Part shown: positions 9,844-19,750 of the stretch, piece by piece
Layout of the letters: each line of letters opens with the position of its first letter
How positions within the stretch are numbered: position 1 is the stretch's first letter
Assembly (NCBI GenBank): GCA_944320685.1
Contig: CALUIK010000001.1
Location: 248,001-312,000, forward strand
Length of the DNA: 64,000 bases
Direction: 5' to 3'
From: an uncultured Alistipes sp.
Lineage (GTDB): Bacteria > Bacteroidota > Bacteroidia > Bacteroidales > Rikenellaceae
Made by a program: the position numbers and the translations under genes
Notes under the pieces: model-generated
The model's database searches: none
Told to the model about the DNA's origin: nothing
The model's input: only the letters and a program-made list of their open reading frames with translations

Positions 9844-10314
9844 CTATTTTCCCCACTCGCAATAGGGGTGCCGCAGCAACTGCGAGTTATAATACCGGCG
9901 GTCACCGGTGACCTCCTCACCCAGCCACCCGGGACGTTCGAACGCCTCGCCGGCATCCGCCAGTTCCACCTCCGCGACCACAAGGCCCTCATTCGCACCC
10001 GCAAAGCGGTCCACCTCGAACACATGGCGCCCCGCGGGCACCAGATACCTCACCTTGTCGATGACTCCGCGGCTGTATGCCAACAGTTCGCGCGCCTCGG
10101 CAACGGGAATTTCATACTCCCACTCCGCGCGCGTGGTGCCGCCGGCATCGGTAGCGCCCTTTATGGTCAGGTAACCGCGCCCGTCACGCGTGCGTACACG
10201 CAGCGTGAGCGACTCCGACCGCGCGATGTAACCCTGTACTATGTGCGACGACGACACCGCATACGGCATGAAATCGCCCCGTACGAGAAATTTACGTTCC
10301 GTCTCCTTGCCCAT
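9844..10314 (-). CDS. CYTH-domain (triphosphate tunnel) protein
   Basis: This 156-residue protein begins with the diagnostic ExExK signature (E4, E6, K8 in ETERKFL). The alternating charged beta-strands of the tunnel fold follow, including LRVRTRDGRGYLTIKG and VFEVDRF. CYTH proteins bind triphosphates with divalent metal; bacterial members include tripolyphosphatases, thiamine triphosphatases and class IV adenylyl cyclases. The stand-alone short form is most often an inorganic triphosphatase, but sequence alone does not settle the substrate. It is a single gene, convergent with gdhA. Confidence 0.88.
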   Translation of the reverse strand: MGKETERKFLVRGDFMPYAVSSSHIVQGYIARSESLTLRVRTRDGRGYLTIKGATDAGGTTRAEWEYEIPVAEARELLAYSRGVIDKVRYLVPAGRHVFEVDRFAGANEGLVVAEVELADAGEAFERPGWLGEEVTGDRRYYNSQLLRHPYCEWGK

Positions 10315-10340
10315 GGCTGCAATCTTTTCCGCAAAATTAG

Positions 10341-10348
10341 TATATTTG
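10341..10348 (+). promoter_or_regulatory. -7 element of the GH76 gene
   Basis: TATATTTG lies 26 bp before the ATG at 10375. No clear -33 box is present. Confidence 0.5.
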
Positions 10349-10374
10349 CGCAGAGGAATCCAAACATTTCACCA

Positions 10375-11559
10375 ATGAAAAACCACTTTACGACAGCGCT
10401 CCTGCTGTTATTTCTGGCGTCGGGGCCGTTGCTGTGTGCATGCACCGGAGGAGAAAACGTCGACCTGCACCGCGCCCGCACCATGAAGAAGACCATATAC
10501 TCGCTCTACCGCGTCGACGACACCCCGCTGCTGGCAGAGAACTACCCGCAGCAGAGCGGCGACCGCGCCACATATCTGGCCGAAGGCGCCGACCAGAGCG
10601 TCAACGAATACTCATTCCTCTGGCCGTACTCCGGCACGCTGTCGATGATGGCGGCACTCTACGATGCCACGGGAAACGAAAAATACCTCGACTTCATCGA
10701 CCACATCACCCTCGAGGGGCTCGACCGCTACTACGACACCTCGCGCGAGCCGCACGCATACGCCTCGTATGTAACCACCGAAACGGCTGACCGCTTCTAC
10801 GACGACAACATATGGTTAGCCATCGACTTCACGGACCTCTACCTCACTACGGGCGAAGAGGAGTACCTGTCGGGAGCGCGCGGCATCTGGAATTTCGTCA
10901 TGAGCGGCCGCGATACCCTTCTCGGCGACGGAATCTACTGGTGCGAGCAGAAAAAGCACTCGAAAAACACATGTTCGAACGCCCCCGCCGCCGTATGCGC
11001 CCTGAAACTCTACAAGGCCACGGGCGAGGAGGAGTTCCTGGCCACGGGCCGCGCCCTCTACGAATGGGTCTTCACGACGCTGCGCGACACGCAGGACAAC
11101 CTCTATTTCGACAACATGTCGCTCGAGGGCAACATCTCGCGCGCCAAATACTCCTACAACAGCGGCCAGATGATCGAGGCCGGAGCCCTGCTCTACTCCA
11201 TAACGGGCGAGGACCGCTTCCTCCGCGAGGCACAGGCCACGGCAGACGCATGTTTCGACCGCTGGTTCAAGACCGTACAGGACGGCGAAGAGCAGATCCG
11301 CATCATGGAATCGGGCGACGTATGGTTCGATGCAGTGATGCTGCGCGGTCTCATAGCGCTCTACCGCATCGACGGCGAGGCGGAATACCTTAAGGCCGTA
11401 AGCCGCACGCTCGACTACGCATGGCGCAACGGCCGCGACAAGGACGGCCTTTTCGGCAAATACCTCTCAAAGCAGGACGAGAACCCGCGCCGCTGGCTCC
11501 TTACGCAGGCCGCCTATGCCGAGATGTCGGCACGCATGGCGAAGGTCGACCTCGAATAG
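10375..11559 (+). CDS. GH76-like glycoside hydrolase lipoprotein
   Basis: The 394-residue product has a hydrophobic leader ending in a lipobox-like LLCAC, so it is probably a lipoprotein. The body is an all-helical (alpha/alpha)6 type sequence. The adjacent-aspartate motif YDDNIW (D143, D144) matches the catalytic pair of GH76 alpha-1,6-mannanases, and repeated YLxxA-type helices (NEKYLDFID, EEEYLSGA, EEEFLATG) fit that fold. GH76 enzymes in gut Bacteroidetes attack fungal mannan. GH88 or GH105 relatives are less likely given the DD pair. No SusC/SusD genes accompany it. Confidence 0.72.
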   Translation: MKNHFTTALLLLFLASGPLLCACTGGENVDLHRARTMKKTIYSLYRVDDTPLLAENYPQQSGDRATYLAEGADQSVNEYSFLWPYSGTLSMMAALYDATGNEKYLDFIDHITLEGLDRYYDTSREPHAYASYVTTETADRFYDDNIWLAIDFTDLYLTTGEEEYLSGARGIWNFVMSGRDTLLGDGIYWCEQKKHSKNTCSNAPAAVCALKLYKATGEEEFLATGRALYEWVFTTLRDTQDNLYFDNMSLEGNISRAKYSYNSGQMIEAGALLYSITGEDRFLREAQATADACFDRWFKTVQDGEEQIRIMESGDVWFDAVMLRGLIALYRIDGEAEYLKAVSRTLDYAWRNGRDKDGLFGKYLSKQDENPRRWLLTQAAYAEMSARMAKVDLE

Positions 11560-11583
11560 CGAAACCGCCGTATCCGGCAAAAC

Positions 11584-11615
11584 AAGAGCCGTTCCATATT
11601 CCGGAACGGCTCTTT
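11584..11615. terminator. Bidirectional terminator between convergent genes
   Basis: AAGAGCCGTTCC pairs with GGAACGGCTCTT, with T residues following on the plus strand. It serves the GH76 gene (+) and possibly the ThuA gene (-). Confidence 0.8.
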
Positions 11616-11675
11616 CCTTTCATGCATACCATTAATGCATACCATCATGCCGCACACCGCGGCACCCCATGCCGG

Positions 11676-12608
11676 TCACTCGGCCGGAGCGCGATAGTCG
11701 CGGCGCAGGGATACCGACGTCGTGGTCGGGAAATCCTTGGGTACGGGCTGCTTGACCTTGCCCGTCGCGGCCCACTCCGCCCCGCGCAGCAACAGCGTCT
11801 GGAAACCGACGCACTGCATGGCGGGGTTGTTCTCGGCCGTGGGGCCGCAGTGTCCCAGCATGATGTGGAAGATACGCGCGCGGCCGTAGTCGACGGTGAA
11901 GACCAGCGGCTCCTCGCGGCCCGACCCGCCCGTGGCGGGATCGGTCATACCCGAATAGAGCAGATCGCCGATATTGGCGGGGCCGCGCATACGGTCGTAC
12001 ATCTCGTCCTGCGCATGCATCCAGTTGTCGGGCAGGCCTTTCGTTATGGGGTGCTTGGCATTGCGGCAGTGCATCGCATACTCGCGCTGCGCACCGTGCG
12101 AGCCGCCCGGGCCGGCCGAATGGTCGAGGACAAGCTCCCCGTCCTTGAGATAACAGTACGGTCCCGACTTCTCGTTGCGCCCCTCCCAGCCGCCGAGTGC
12201 GATGATACGGTTGAACTCTTCCCAATCGGCAAATGCGTTGTCGGCGGCATGGTATACGACTACACCGCCGCCGCCCTGCACGTAGTCGAGGAATGCGGCA
12301 TCGGTCTCGGCAGGCCAGCGGTCGCCGTTATAGTCGAGCACCACCACGTCATAGGCTGCAAAATCGGGCTTGAAGCCGCTCATGTCACCGCCCGCCGGCG
12401 CAGTCAGGGCTATGTCGACCTCGAAAAGCCCCGACTGCTCGAGTATGCGTTCCAAGACCTTATGGCTCACGGGCCAATTGTGGTTGTTCTGCCCCGACAC
12501 CACGAGTGCCTTCAGGCGGCGCGGCTTGGCATCGGCATGCTCCGTAAACGCCGTAACGGCCGACACGAGAGCCAGTACGGCGAAAAATTTTGCGATAAAC
12601 GATTTCAT
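11676..12608 (-). CDS. ThuA-like domain protein, exported
   Basis: The ATG at 12608 gives a 310-residue protein starting with a signal peptide (MKSFIAKFFAVLALVSAVTA). An open frame extends upstream but would bury that signal peptide. The mature part is a ThuA (trehalose-utilisation/glutamine-amidotransferase-like) fold: KALVVSGQNNHNW, then DVVVLDYNGD and GGGVVVYHAADNAF. ThuA proteins are linked to sugar catabolism, but the reaction is poorly defined. It sits convergently with the GH76 lipoprotein gene, which suggests a carbohydrate role. Confidence 0.85.
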   Translation of the reverse strand: MKSFIAKFFAVLALVSAVTAFTEHADAKPRRLKALVVSGQNNHNWPVSHKVLERILEQSGLFEVDIALTAPAGGDMSGFKPDFAAYDVVVLDYNGDRWPAETDAAFLDYVQGGGGVVVYHAADNAFADWEEFNRIIALGGWEGRNEKSGPYCYLKDGELVLDHSAGPGGSHGAQREYAMHCRNAKHPITKGLPDNWMHAQDEMYDRMRGPANIGDLLYSGMTDPATGGSGREEPLVFTVDYGRARIFHIMLGHCGPTAENNPAMQCVGFQTLLLRGAEWAATGKVKQPVPKDFPTTTSVSLRRDYRAPAE

Positions 12609-12637
12609 AGCGAAAAAAGGTTCTTGATAGGTTTTTA

Positions 12638-12645
12638 CAAAAATA
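12638..12645 (-). promoter_or_regulatory. -7 element of the ThuA-like gene
   Basis: On the minus strand the sequence is TATTTTTG, about 30 bp ahead of the ATG. The -33 box is not recognisable. Confidence 0.45.
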
Positions 12646-12785
12646 GCAAAAAAAGGGTTTGTTGGGATATTTTTCCGCAACATAAGCATACCCGCATGTC
12701 ACTTTAAACCTTGGATGCAGCATTTCAGGGTATTTTACGCCCCGCAGCAGACGCCCGCAAGCGGAATCTACCGCGAAACCATCAT

Positions 12786-12820
12786 AAAAAAGCGGTGCGC
12801 CGCCTGCAGGCGACGCACCG
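12786..12820 (-). terminator. Terminator after groEL
   Basis: On the minus strand, CGGTGCG(T)CGCC pairs with GGCG(G)CGCACCG around a TGCA loop, then CTTTTTT. Confidence 0.88.
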
Positions 12821-12857
12821 TCTCTCACTATTGAACTCTATAAATCCGGCCTTCGGA

Positions 12858-14486
<1,629 letters not shown>

Positions 14487-14548
14487 AGTGCTTTTGCTGT
14501 TTTAAAATGTTAAACGTTCAATTTTTCAGTTTCGAGCTCCGGCCTGCA

Positions 14549-14818
14549 TTAACAGATGGCCAGGATGTCGCTCTGTTTCATAATAAGGTAGTCGACGCCG
14601 TCGACGTTGATCTCGGTACCGGCATACTTGCCGTAAAGGACGCTGTCGCCCTCCTTCACCTCCATCTTAACATCTGCCGTGCCGGGGCCTACGGCCACTA
14701 CCTTACCCATCAAAGGTTTCTCTTTGGCTGTGTCGGGAATGAACAGACCTCCTGCGGTCTTCTCCTCTGCCGGATTGGGCAATACCAATACGCGGTCTGA
14801 AAGCGGTTTGATTGTCAT
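14549..14818 (-). CDS. groS: 10-kDa co-chaperonin GroES
   Basis: The 89-residue heptameric lid of GroEL begins [15 protein letters not shown]. It has the mobile-loop region [18 protein letters not shown] near residues 18-35 and the conserved [11 protein letters not shown]. It is the first gene of the groESL operon. The promoter region has no standard -33/-7 pair, but a sigma-54-like motif and an inverted repeat lie upstream. Confidence 0.97.
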   Translation of the reverse strand: MTIKPLSDRVLVLPNPAEEKTAGGLFIPDTAKEKPLMGKVVAVGPGTADVKMEVKEGDSVLYGKYAGTEINVDGVDYLIMKQSDILAIC

Positions 14819-14886
14819 GGTTAAATATTTTTATAAAGTTAATTGTTTACACGCTCGGACCCTTTCGCGAGTCCGACCTTGTATCG

Positions 14887-14902
14887 AACAACTCATGTGC
14901 CA
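14887..14902 (-). promoter_or_regulatory. Sigma-54-like motif upstream of groES
   Basis: The minus strand reads TGGCAC-N5-TTGTT against the consensus TGGCAC-N5-TTGCW. The -24 GG is intact, but the -12 GC is GT. It would start transcription about 57 bp before the groES ATG. Confidence 0.3.
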
Positions 14903-15023
14903 AAAGGTTTTTGTCATACAAATTCTGACACGGCACGCCACGCCAATGCCAAAATGTCACCCGCGGCACAAATTGTCTGCCGCCGGCAGCGGATGCCGCC
15001 ATTCCCCGCGCATGCCATGCCGC

Positions 15024-15077
15024 ACTGCGCAGAGGGAGAACACTGCGCAGAGGGAGAACACCGCGCAGAGGGAGAAC
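15024..15077 (+). repeat. Three tandem 18-bp repeats
   Basis: The unit is ACTGCGCAGAGGGAGAAC. Copies 1 and 2 (15024-15041 and 15042-15059) are identical, and copy 3 (15060-15077) differs at one base. Confidence 0.92.
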
Positions 15078-15141
15078 GCCGCACGATTTGCCGGATTCCG
15101 GAAAAAATACTATTTTTATCGGGAAAATACCATTTCCCCTC

Positions 15142-16956
15142 ATGAAAAGACTGCTACTCCTCGTAATGTTTTTGGCTGCGGCCGCAACCGGCCCCGCCTC
15201 GGCCCAGCACCTTGACTTCGACCGCCTCGCACCCCACCCGCGCCTGCTGCTCAACGACGGCGACGCCGCCGCAATGCGCGAGCTGCCGTCTCGGTCGAAA
15301 AACGCCGCGGCGGTACACGCACGCATCATCGCCGAATGCGACAAGATCCTCGATGCGGCCCCCGTCGAGCGCATAATGACAGGGCGACGCCTGCTGTCCG
15401 TCTCGCGCGACGCCCTGCAGCGGATATTCTATCTCTCATATGCCTATCTCACCACGCAGGACGACCGCTACGCCGCCCGTGCCGAGCAGGAGATGCTCGC
15501 CGTAAGCGCCTTCAGCGACTGGAACCCGTCGCACTTCCTCGACGTGGGCGAGATGACCATGGCGCTGGCCATAGGCTACGACTGGCTCTACGACCGGCTT
15601 TCACGCCACTCGCGCAGTATAATAGGTACGGCAATATACGAAAAGGGTCTGCGGGCCTCGGAGAACTCGGGCCACGCATGGTTCTTCCGTGCCGACAACA
15701 ACTGGAACCAAGTGTGCAACGCCGGCATGATATACGGCGCGCTGGCCACATACGAGCGCGCGCCCGAATACTGCAAGGCGCTCATCGAGAAATGCCTCGC
15801 CTCGAACCCCACGGCACAGAAATGCTACGACCCCGACGGCGGCTACCCCGAAGGGTTCGGCTATTGGGACTACGGCACGGGCTTCGAGGTGATGCTCGTG
15901 GCGGCGCTGCAGTCTGCCCTCGGCACCGACGCCGGCATCGCGGCGCAGGAGAGTTTCATGCGCTCGGCCACATTCATGACATACATGGTGGCACCCTCGG
16001 GCAAATGCTACAACTTCTACGACTCGGGCTCCGGCGCCTCGTGCATACCCGCCAAATACTGGTTCGCACGCCAGTTGAACGACCCTTCGGTCGTTGCTGT
16101 CGACGAGCAGTTCATACGGCAGGGGCGCGTACCTTCCGACCGCCTGCTGCCCATATACATGCTCTTCGCCTCGGGGCTCGACCTCTCGCACAGCCGCCTG
16201 CCGACGGCCAGCACATGGGTCAACCACGGTTTAACCCCCGTCTTCATCTACCGCGGCGGCTGGAGCGACCCCGACGACACGTATTTCGCCATCAAGGGCG
16301 GCCGCGCTTCGAGCAACCATGCCCACATGGATGCCGGTTCGTTCATCTACGAGAGCGACGGCGTACGCTGGGCCGTAGACCTTGGCTCGCACGACTACAA
16401 CCGCCTCGAACAGGCTGGCGTCGATCTTTGGAACATGAGACAGGACAGCCCCCGCTGGGAAATCTTCCGCCTCGGCGTCGAGTCGCACAATACACTCACC
16501 TTCAACGGGCACCGCCATGCCGTTAACGGCATGGCAGAGATCGTCGAACACCATGACAACCAGCGCAGCAAAGGTGTGAGCATCGACCTTACGGCCGTAT
16601 TCGCGGCCGACGCCAAGAACGTCGTGCGCACGGCCGAACTGGACAAGAACGACCGCCTCACCATCACCGACCGCATCGCGAACGGCGCGCAGGCCGCCAC
16701 CGTATCGTGGAACATGGCCACCGAAGCCGATGCCGAGATCGTCGACACCAATACCATACTCCTGCGTCAGGACGGCAAGCAGCTTTACCTTAAATTGCGC
16801 ACCAAAGCCGATGCCGAAGCCGTCATAAGGCCCGACCACCAATACAAGCCTTTCGAAATAGTCGACAAGGGCGTCCGCACGGTAGGCTTCGACATACGTC
16901 TGGCAGCAGGCGAAGAGGCCGAGGTCGAGGTATCGTTCTCCCCGCAGCAGAAGTAA
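15142..16956 (+). CDS. Heparinase II/III-like polysaccharide lyase, exported
   Basis: The ATG at 15142 gives a 604-residue protein with a signal peptide (MKRLLLLVMFLAAAATGPASA). The N-terminal two thirds are an (alpha/alpha)-toroid region with Trp/Tyr-rich helices (NWNQVCNAGMIYGAL, YPEGFGYWDYGTGF). From about residue 375 a beta-sandwich heparinase II/III-like domain begins with SSNHAHMDAGSF, which carries the conserved His residues. Such enzymes cleave uronic-acid polysaccharides by beta-elimination. The exact substrate (heparin/heparan, alginate or other) cannot be read from the sequence. No sulfatase or Sus genes are adjacent. Confidence 0.85.
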   Translation: MKRLLLLVMFLAAAATGPASAQHLDFDRLAPHPRLLLNDGDAAAMRELPSRSKNAAAVHARIIAECDKILDAAPVERIMTGRRLLSVSRDALQRIFYLSYAYLTTQDDRYAARAEQEMLAVSAFSDWNPSHFLDVGEMTMALAIGYDWLYDRLSRHSRSIIGTAIYEKGLRASENSGHAWFFRADNNWNQVCNAGMIYGALATYERAPEYCKALIEKCLASNPTAQKCYDPDGGYPEGFGYWDYGTGFEVMLVAALQSALGTDAGIAAQESFMRSATFMTYMVAPSGKCYNFYDSGSGASCIPAKYWFARQLNDPSVVAVDEQFIRQGRVPSDRLLPIYMLFASGLDLSHSRLPTASTWVNHGLTPVFIYRGGWSDPDDTYFAIKGGRASSNHAHMDAGSFIYESDGVRWAVDLGSHDYNRLEQAGVDLWNMRQDSPRWEIFRLGVESHNTLTFNGHRHAVNGMAEIVEHHDNQRSKGVSIDLTAVFAADAKNVVRTAELDKNDRLTITDRIANGAQAATVSWNMATEADAEIVDTNTILLRQDGKQLYLKLRTKADAEAVIRPDHQYKPFEIVDKGVRTVGFDIRLAAGEEAEVEVSFSPQQK

Positions 16957-17046
16957 ATACGGCATGGGCGGAAGAAATGGTTTCTTCCGCCCTGTTTCAT
17001 TCAACGGCGCCGCCGTCCGATTTTTATCATATTTTTCACGCTTTTG

Positions 17047-17078
17047 TTTGGATAAAACCGCAAAACCATTTATATTTG
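17047..17078 (+). promoter_or_regulatory. Consensus promoter of tRNA-His
   Basis: TTTG (17047-17050), a 20-bp spacer, then TATATTTG (17071-17078). The -7 box ends 29 bp before the tRNA. Confidence 0.88.
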
Positions 17079-17107
17079 CACACCGATTCGCGAAAAACGG
17101 ATCATAC

Positions 17108-17182
17108 GGTGGATGTAGCTCAGCTGGTTAGAGTGACGGATTGTGGTTCCGAAGGTCGTGGGTTCGAATCCCATCTTCCACC
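17108..17182 (+). tRNA. tRNA-His (anticodon GTG)
   Basis: The cloverleaf has anticodon GTG at 17143-17145 in the loop TTGTGGT and a T arm with GGTTCGAATCCC. An extra 5' G pairs with C73, as expected for tRNA-His. CCA is not encoded. Confidence 0.95.
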
Positions 17183-17186
17183 CTGC

Positions 17187-17212
17187 AGGTCTCCGAAAGG
17201 AGACCTTTTTTT
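17187..17212 (+). terminator. Terminator after tRNA-His
   Basis: AGGTCTCC-GAAA-GGAGACCT, then T6. Confidence 0.93.
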
Positions 17213-17311
17213 GTCGTATGCCGCTCCGTCGCGGCATTATCGGGGTGGGGAGCAACCGCATAGCCTCTTCATTACGGTACCCATACACTGCAAGAACCCG
17301 AGCGCAGGCAT

Positions 17312-17349
17312 AAAAAGCGATCCGGCCTCATATCAGAGACCGGATCGCT
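17312..17349 (-). terminator. Terminator after tRNA-Arg
   Basis: AGCGATCCGG pairs with CCGGATCGCT, followed by TTTTTA on the minus strand. Confidence 0.9.
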
Positions 17350-17359
17350 TCGTTTACAG

Positions 17360-17433
17360 TGATTCCGGTGGGATTCGAACCCGCGACCCACAGCTTAGAA
17401 GGCTGTTGCTCTATCCAACTGAGCTACGGAACC
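17360..17433 (-). tRNA. tRNA-Arg (anticodon TCT)
   Basis: On the minus strand it begins GGTTCCGTAGCTCAG and ends at the discriminator A. The anticodon loop is CTTCTAA with TCT at 17397-17399. The acceptor stem pairs fully with one G-U. It is convergent with tRNA-His. Confidence 0.95.
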
Positions 17434-17466
17434 ATCACCCGCGGCCTGCAGCCGCTCAAGTCGGTG

Positions 17467-17498
17467 CAAAAATAAACCTTTTATTTCTTTTATCCAAA
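17467..17498 (-). promoter_or_regulatory. Consensus promoter of tRNA-Arg
   Basis: On the minus strand: TTTG (17495-17498), a 20-bp spacer, then TATTTTTG (17467-17474). Confidence 0.87.
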
Positions 17499-17721
17499 AC
17501 AAACCGACACTTTACCCGGCACCGTCCGCTCCGCCGCCACACGTTACCCAAACCGCCCCTCCCGCACATGAAAAGCGGCGCATTACAAATCATATTAATA
17601 ACATTTCAATATTAAGCCCAAATATTCCCGCCGCGGCATCTTCCCGCCCCATGCGGCCCGCCAAAGCGGCATAAATAGAGCTGTTATAATAGAACTGAAT
17701 TATATTGCGGCCAAATATGGC

Positions 17722-17758
17722 ATTTTTACCCTGCGGCATTGGCCAGCAGGATAAAAAT
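17722..17758. repeat. Long inverted repeat upstream of the peptide gene
   Basis: ATTTTTACCCTGC and GCAGGATAAAAAT pair at 12 of 13 positions around an 11-nt loop. It could be an operator, a cruciform or an RNA hairpin. It lies about 145 bp before the peptide ATG. Confidence 0.75.
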
Positions 17759-17903
17759 CCATATATTAATAAAGAAACAGAACATTCGGCCATACATAAC
17801 GCCCCGCTACGTGACACAAAGGAATCTCAAAAATTATTGTATGCATGCCTTACAGGTCCAAGGGCCGGCATACGAGAACCCCTTAACCTAAAATCAAATC
17901 GCT

Positions 17904-18020
17904 ATGAAAAAGAGAAACTACATGCCGCCGACTGTCGCGGCGCTCAAACTGAACGCAGAAAAAGGATTCGCCGTTTCCATGCAGCACGGAATCGAAGGCT
18001 GGGACAATGAAACATTTTAA
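17904..18020 (+). CDS. Small 38-residue peptide encoded before the fimbrillin gene
   Basis: The ATG at 17904 opens a 38-codon frame starting MKKRNYMPPTVAALKLNAEK, continuing GFAVSMQHGIEG and ending WDNETF. It has no signal peptide. The layout is Lys-rich N-terminus, PxxxxL, a GFAxS core, and an acidic/aromatic tail. From general familiarity, this resembles the short leader-like peptides often found just ahead of secreted or fimbrial lipoprotein genes in Bacteroidales. The stop is 21 bp before the downstream ATG, so translational coupling is plausible. The function is unknown. Confidence 0.6.
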   Translation: MKKRNYMPPTVAALKLNAEKGFAVSMQHGIEGWDNETF

Positions 18021-18041
18021 ACACCTTTAAACCGAAAAGAG

Positions 18042-19445
18042 ATGAACTACACTCGAATTTTCGTTACAATCGCATCGGCGGCAATCGTGGCTGCAGGGTG
18101 CGACACATACGACGGCAATCAAGACACCATCGGCGCCACCGGCAGGCAAGGCGCAACCCTCCGTGCCGTACACGACACGGGCACCCGTACCGACTTTGAC
18201 GGCAAGGCCTCCGCATGGACCGACGGCGACGCCATGAGCGTGATATGCACCAGTCCGGAAAAGGAGGCTCAGGTGATCAAGTTCACCGTCACAGATCCCG
18301 CAAAAGGCATCTTCAAAAGCGACCGCGCCGTTCTCGACCCCGATACGGAATACGACGTCTATGCCGTATATCCATACAACGCCGACAAGGTTGCCATCGG
18401 GGCCGGCTCCGACAAGGCCCGTTTCGGGATAGGGGCTGCGGAACAGACACAACACGGCTCCTCCGCCTCGCACATAGCGGCGCTCGACCCGCTCACAGGC
18501 TGCGTCAAGGCCGTCACGCCCGATAACATATCACTGCTGATGCGCCACACGGCGACAGTCATATCCACGCGTCTCGCCAATGGCACGGGAGAATCCATAT
18601 CGGGCATATCCTCCGTCACGATAACGGCTCCCGAAGGGATCATCCTCGCCGCCAGCCACTCCATCGACCTCGCGGACGGTACGGTCGTCGCAGATGAAGC
18701 CACCATATCGAACTCGGTCGAGATAGCGGTCGAATCCTCGGGTGAGATCCCCGCCGGCGGAGAATTCCCGATATGGGCAGCTGCCGCGCCCTTCTCCATG
18801 CGGTCGGGAGAGGCCCTGCGGTTCGAGATAACGGCAGCGGACGGCACGATGTACACCGCGGTCAAGACTTTCGGCAGTAAAAGACGTTTTGACGCAGGTA
18901 CCGTCATGTCCACAACCGTCGAACTGTCGGCAGCCACGGAGGTCGCCGAAACCATTACCGTTTCCGTCAATCTGACCGACGCCGCATCATACCCCGACAA
19001 TTTTCCCAAAGCGGAATATTATGAGGACAATGCCACACCGGTTGACAACGTCTACATGTTTGGCGGTTATCCGTTCAGGTTCTACTGTACGACACCCTAC
19101 TACCACCATGAATCAGGTGGAAAGACGTTATATCTGAATATAACGGATATCTCCGACAGTACATCGGCCGACATAGCGCTCCCCATAATCGAGGGATACG
19201 CTCCGACCCGCATAGCGGTAAGCACCCACGAGAGCTGCCAAAAACGCAACCTGTATATTTCTACGGTCGATCCCGCCGGCAAAATACTGCAGGGCACCAA
19301 GAGGAAAAACACGTTCAACAGGACCAATATCTACGAACCTGTCGGCACCGACGACAAGACCGAATACCGTATCCGCATTACGGGATCGGCCACGCCCAAC
19401 CCGTGCCCCGTCACTAAAATGGAAATAACGTACAAACACCTCTGA
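18042..19445 (+). CDS. Fimbrillin-family lipoprotein
   Basis: The 467-residue product has a lipoprotein signal (MNYTRIFVTIASAAIVAAGC, lipobox cysteine C20). The N-terminal half has fimbrillin-like features: TRTDFDGKASAWTDGDAM, DTEYDVYAVYPYN, and a beta-rich LLMRHTATVISTRL segment. The C-terminal 150 residues form another beta-rich domain. Fimbrillin-like proteins (Mfa/FimA/BF-type) are exported as lipoproteins and assemble into surface pili after Arg-specific processing. No usher-like anchor (Mfa2-type) or other pilus gene is nearby, so it may be a stand-alone surface protein or an accessory pilin. Confidence 0.75.
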   Translation: MNYTRIFVTIASAAIVAAGCDTYDGNQDTIGATGRQGATLRAVHDTGTRTDFDGKASAWTDGDAMSVICTSPEKEAQVIKFTVTDPAKGIFKSDRAVLDPDTEYDVYAVYPYNADKVAIGAGSDKARFGIGAAEQTQHGSSASHIAALDPLTGCVKAVTPDNISLLMRHTATVISTRLANGTGESISGISSVTITAPEGIILAASHSIDLADGTVVADEATISNSVEIAVESSGEIPAGGEFPIWAAAAPFSMRSGEALRFEITAADGTMYTAVKTFGSKRRFDAGTVMSTTVELSAATEVAETITVSVNLTDAASYPDNFPKAEYYEDNATPVDNVYMFGGYPFRFYCTTPYYHHESGGKTLYLNITDISDSTSADIALPIIEGYAPTRIAVSTHESCQKRNLYISTVDPAGKILQGTKRKNTFNRTNIYEPVGTDDKTEYRIRITGSATPNPCPVTKMEITYKHL

Positions 19446-19474
19446 CGGCGGCCGCCTACGGCCATACGGCAAAC

Positions 19475-19514
19475 GGGGAGCACGGAATGGACCATCGCGC
19501 TCCCCTTCTCTTTT
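19475..19514 (+). terminator. Weak terminator after the fimbrillin gene
   Basis: GGGGAGC pairs with GCTCCCC across a 17-nt loop, then TTCTCTTTT. Confidence 0.55.
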
Positions 19515-19750
19515 CCGTCTGAAACCGGCCATTGCTACTCACGTTTGCGGCGTTGCGGCCGTATAACGGTCGATGCCGACGCCGCGCCCGTCCTCCATAC
19601 GGTACACCGCGGCATAGCCGTTACGGTCTGAAGCGACAGCACAATGCGCGAAGCGCAGCCTAAAGCCCTGTAAATGCGGGCATAAGAGCCATAGCCGCAA
19701 TGCGCGGCACACTTTTTACCGCAATTCCCACAAATATCGAATGTTTTTAG

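Larger units (their letters stand above)
14819..15141. other. groES / heparinase divergent intergenic region
   Basis: No gene is seen here. On the groES side (minus strand) are TGGCAC-N5-TTGTT at 14887-14902, which resembles sigma-54, and the repeat TGTCA-N9-TGACA at 14912-14930. On the heparinase side is a triplicated 18-bp repeat (15024-15077). Confidence 0.6.
17434..17903. other. 470-bp AT-richer gap upstream of the peptide/fimbrillin genes
   Basis: It holds the tRNA-Arg promoter at one end and a 13-bp imperfect inverted repeat at 17722-17758. No TAnnTTTG box reads toward the peptide gene. No convincing coding frame was found. Confidence 0.65.

Noticed and set aside
14819..14880. CIRCE element for HrcA upstream of groES
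   Set aside because: No TTAGCACTC-N9-GAGTGCTAA-type repeat is visible. The short CGGAC/GTCCG pairing at 14856-14875 is not CIRCE.
17722..17758. Invertible-promoter (phase variation) switch at the fimbrillin locus
   Set aside because: The repeat arms are only 11 nt apart. No second distant copy was found to flank an invertible segment, and no site-specific recombinase gene is present.
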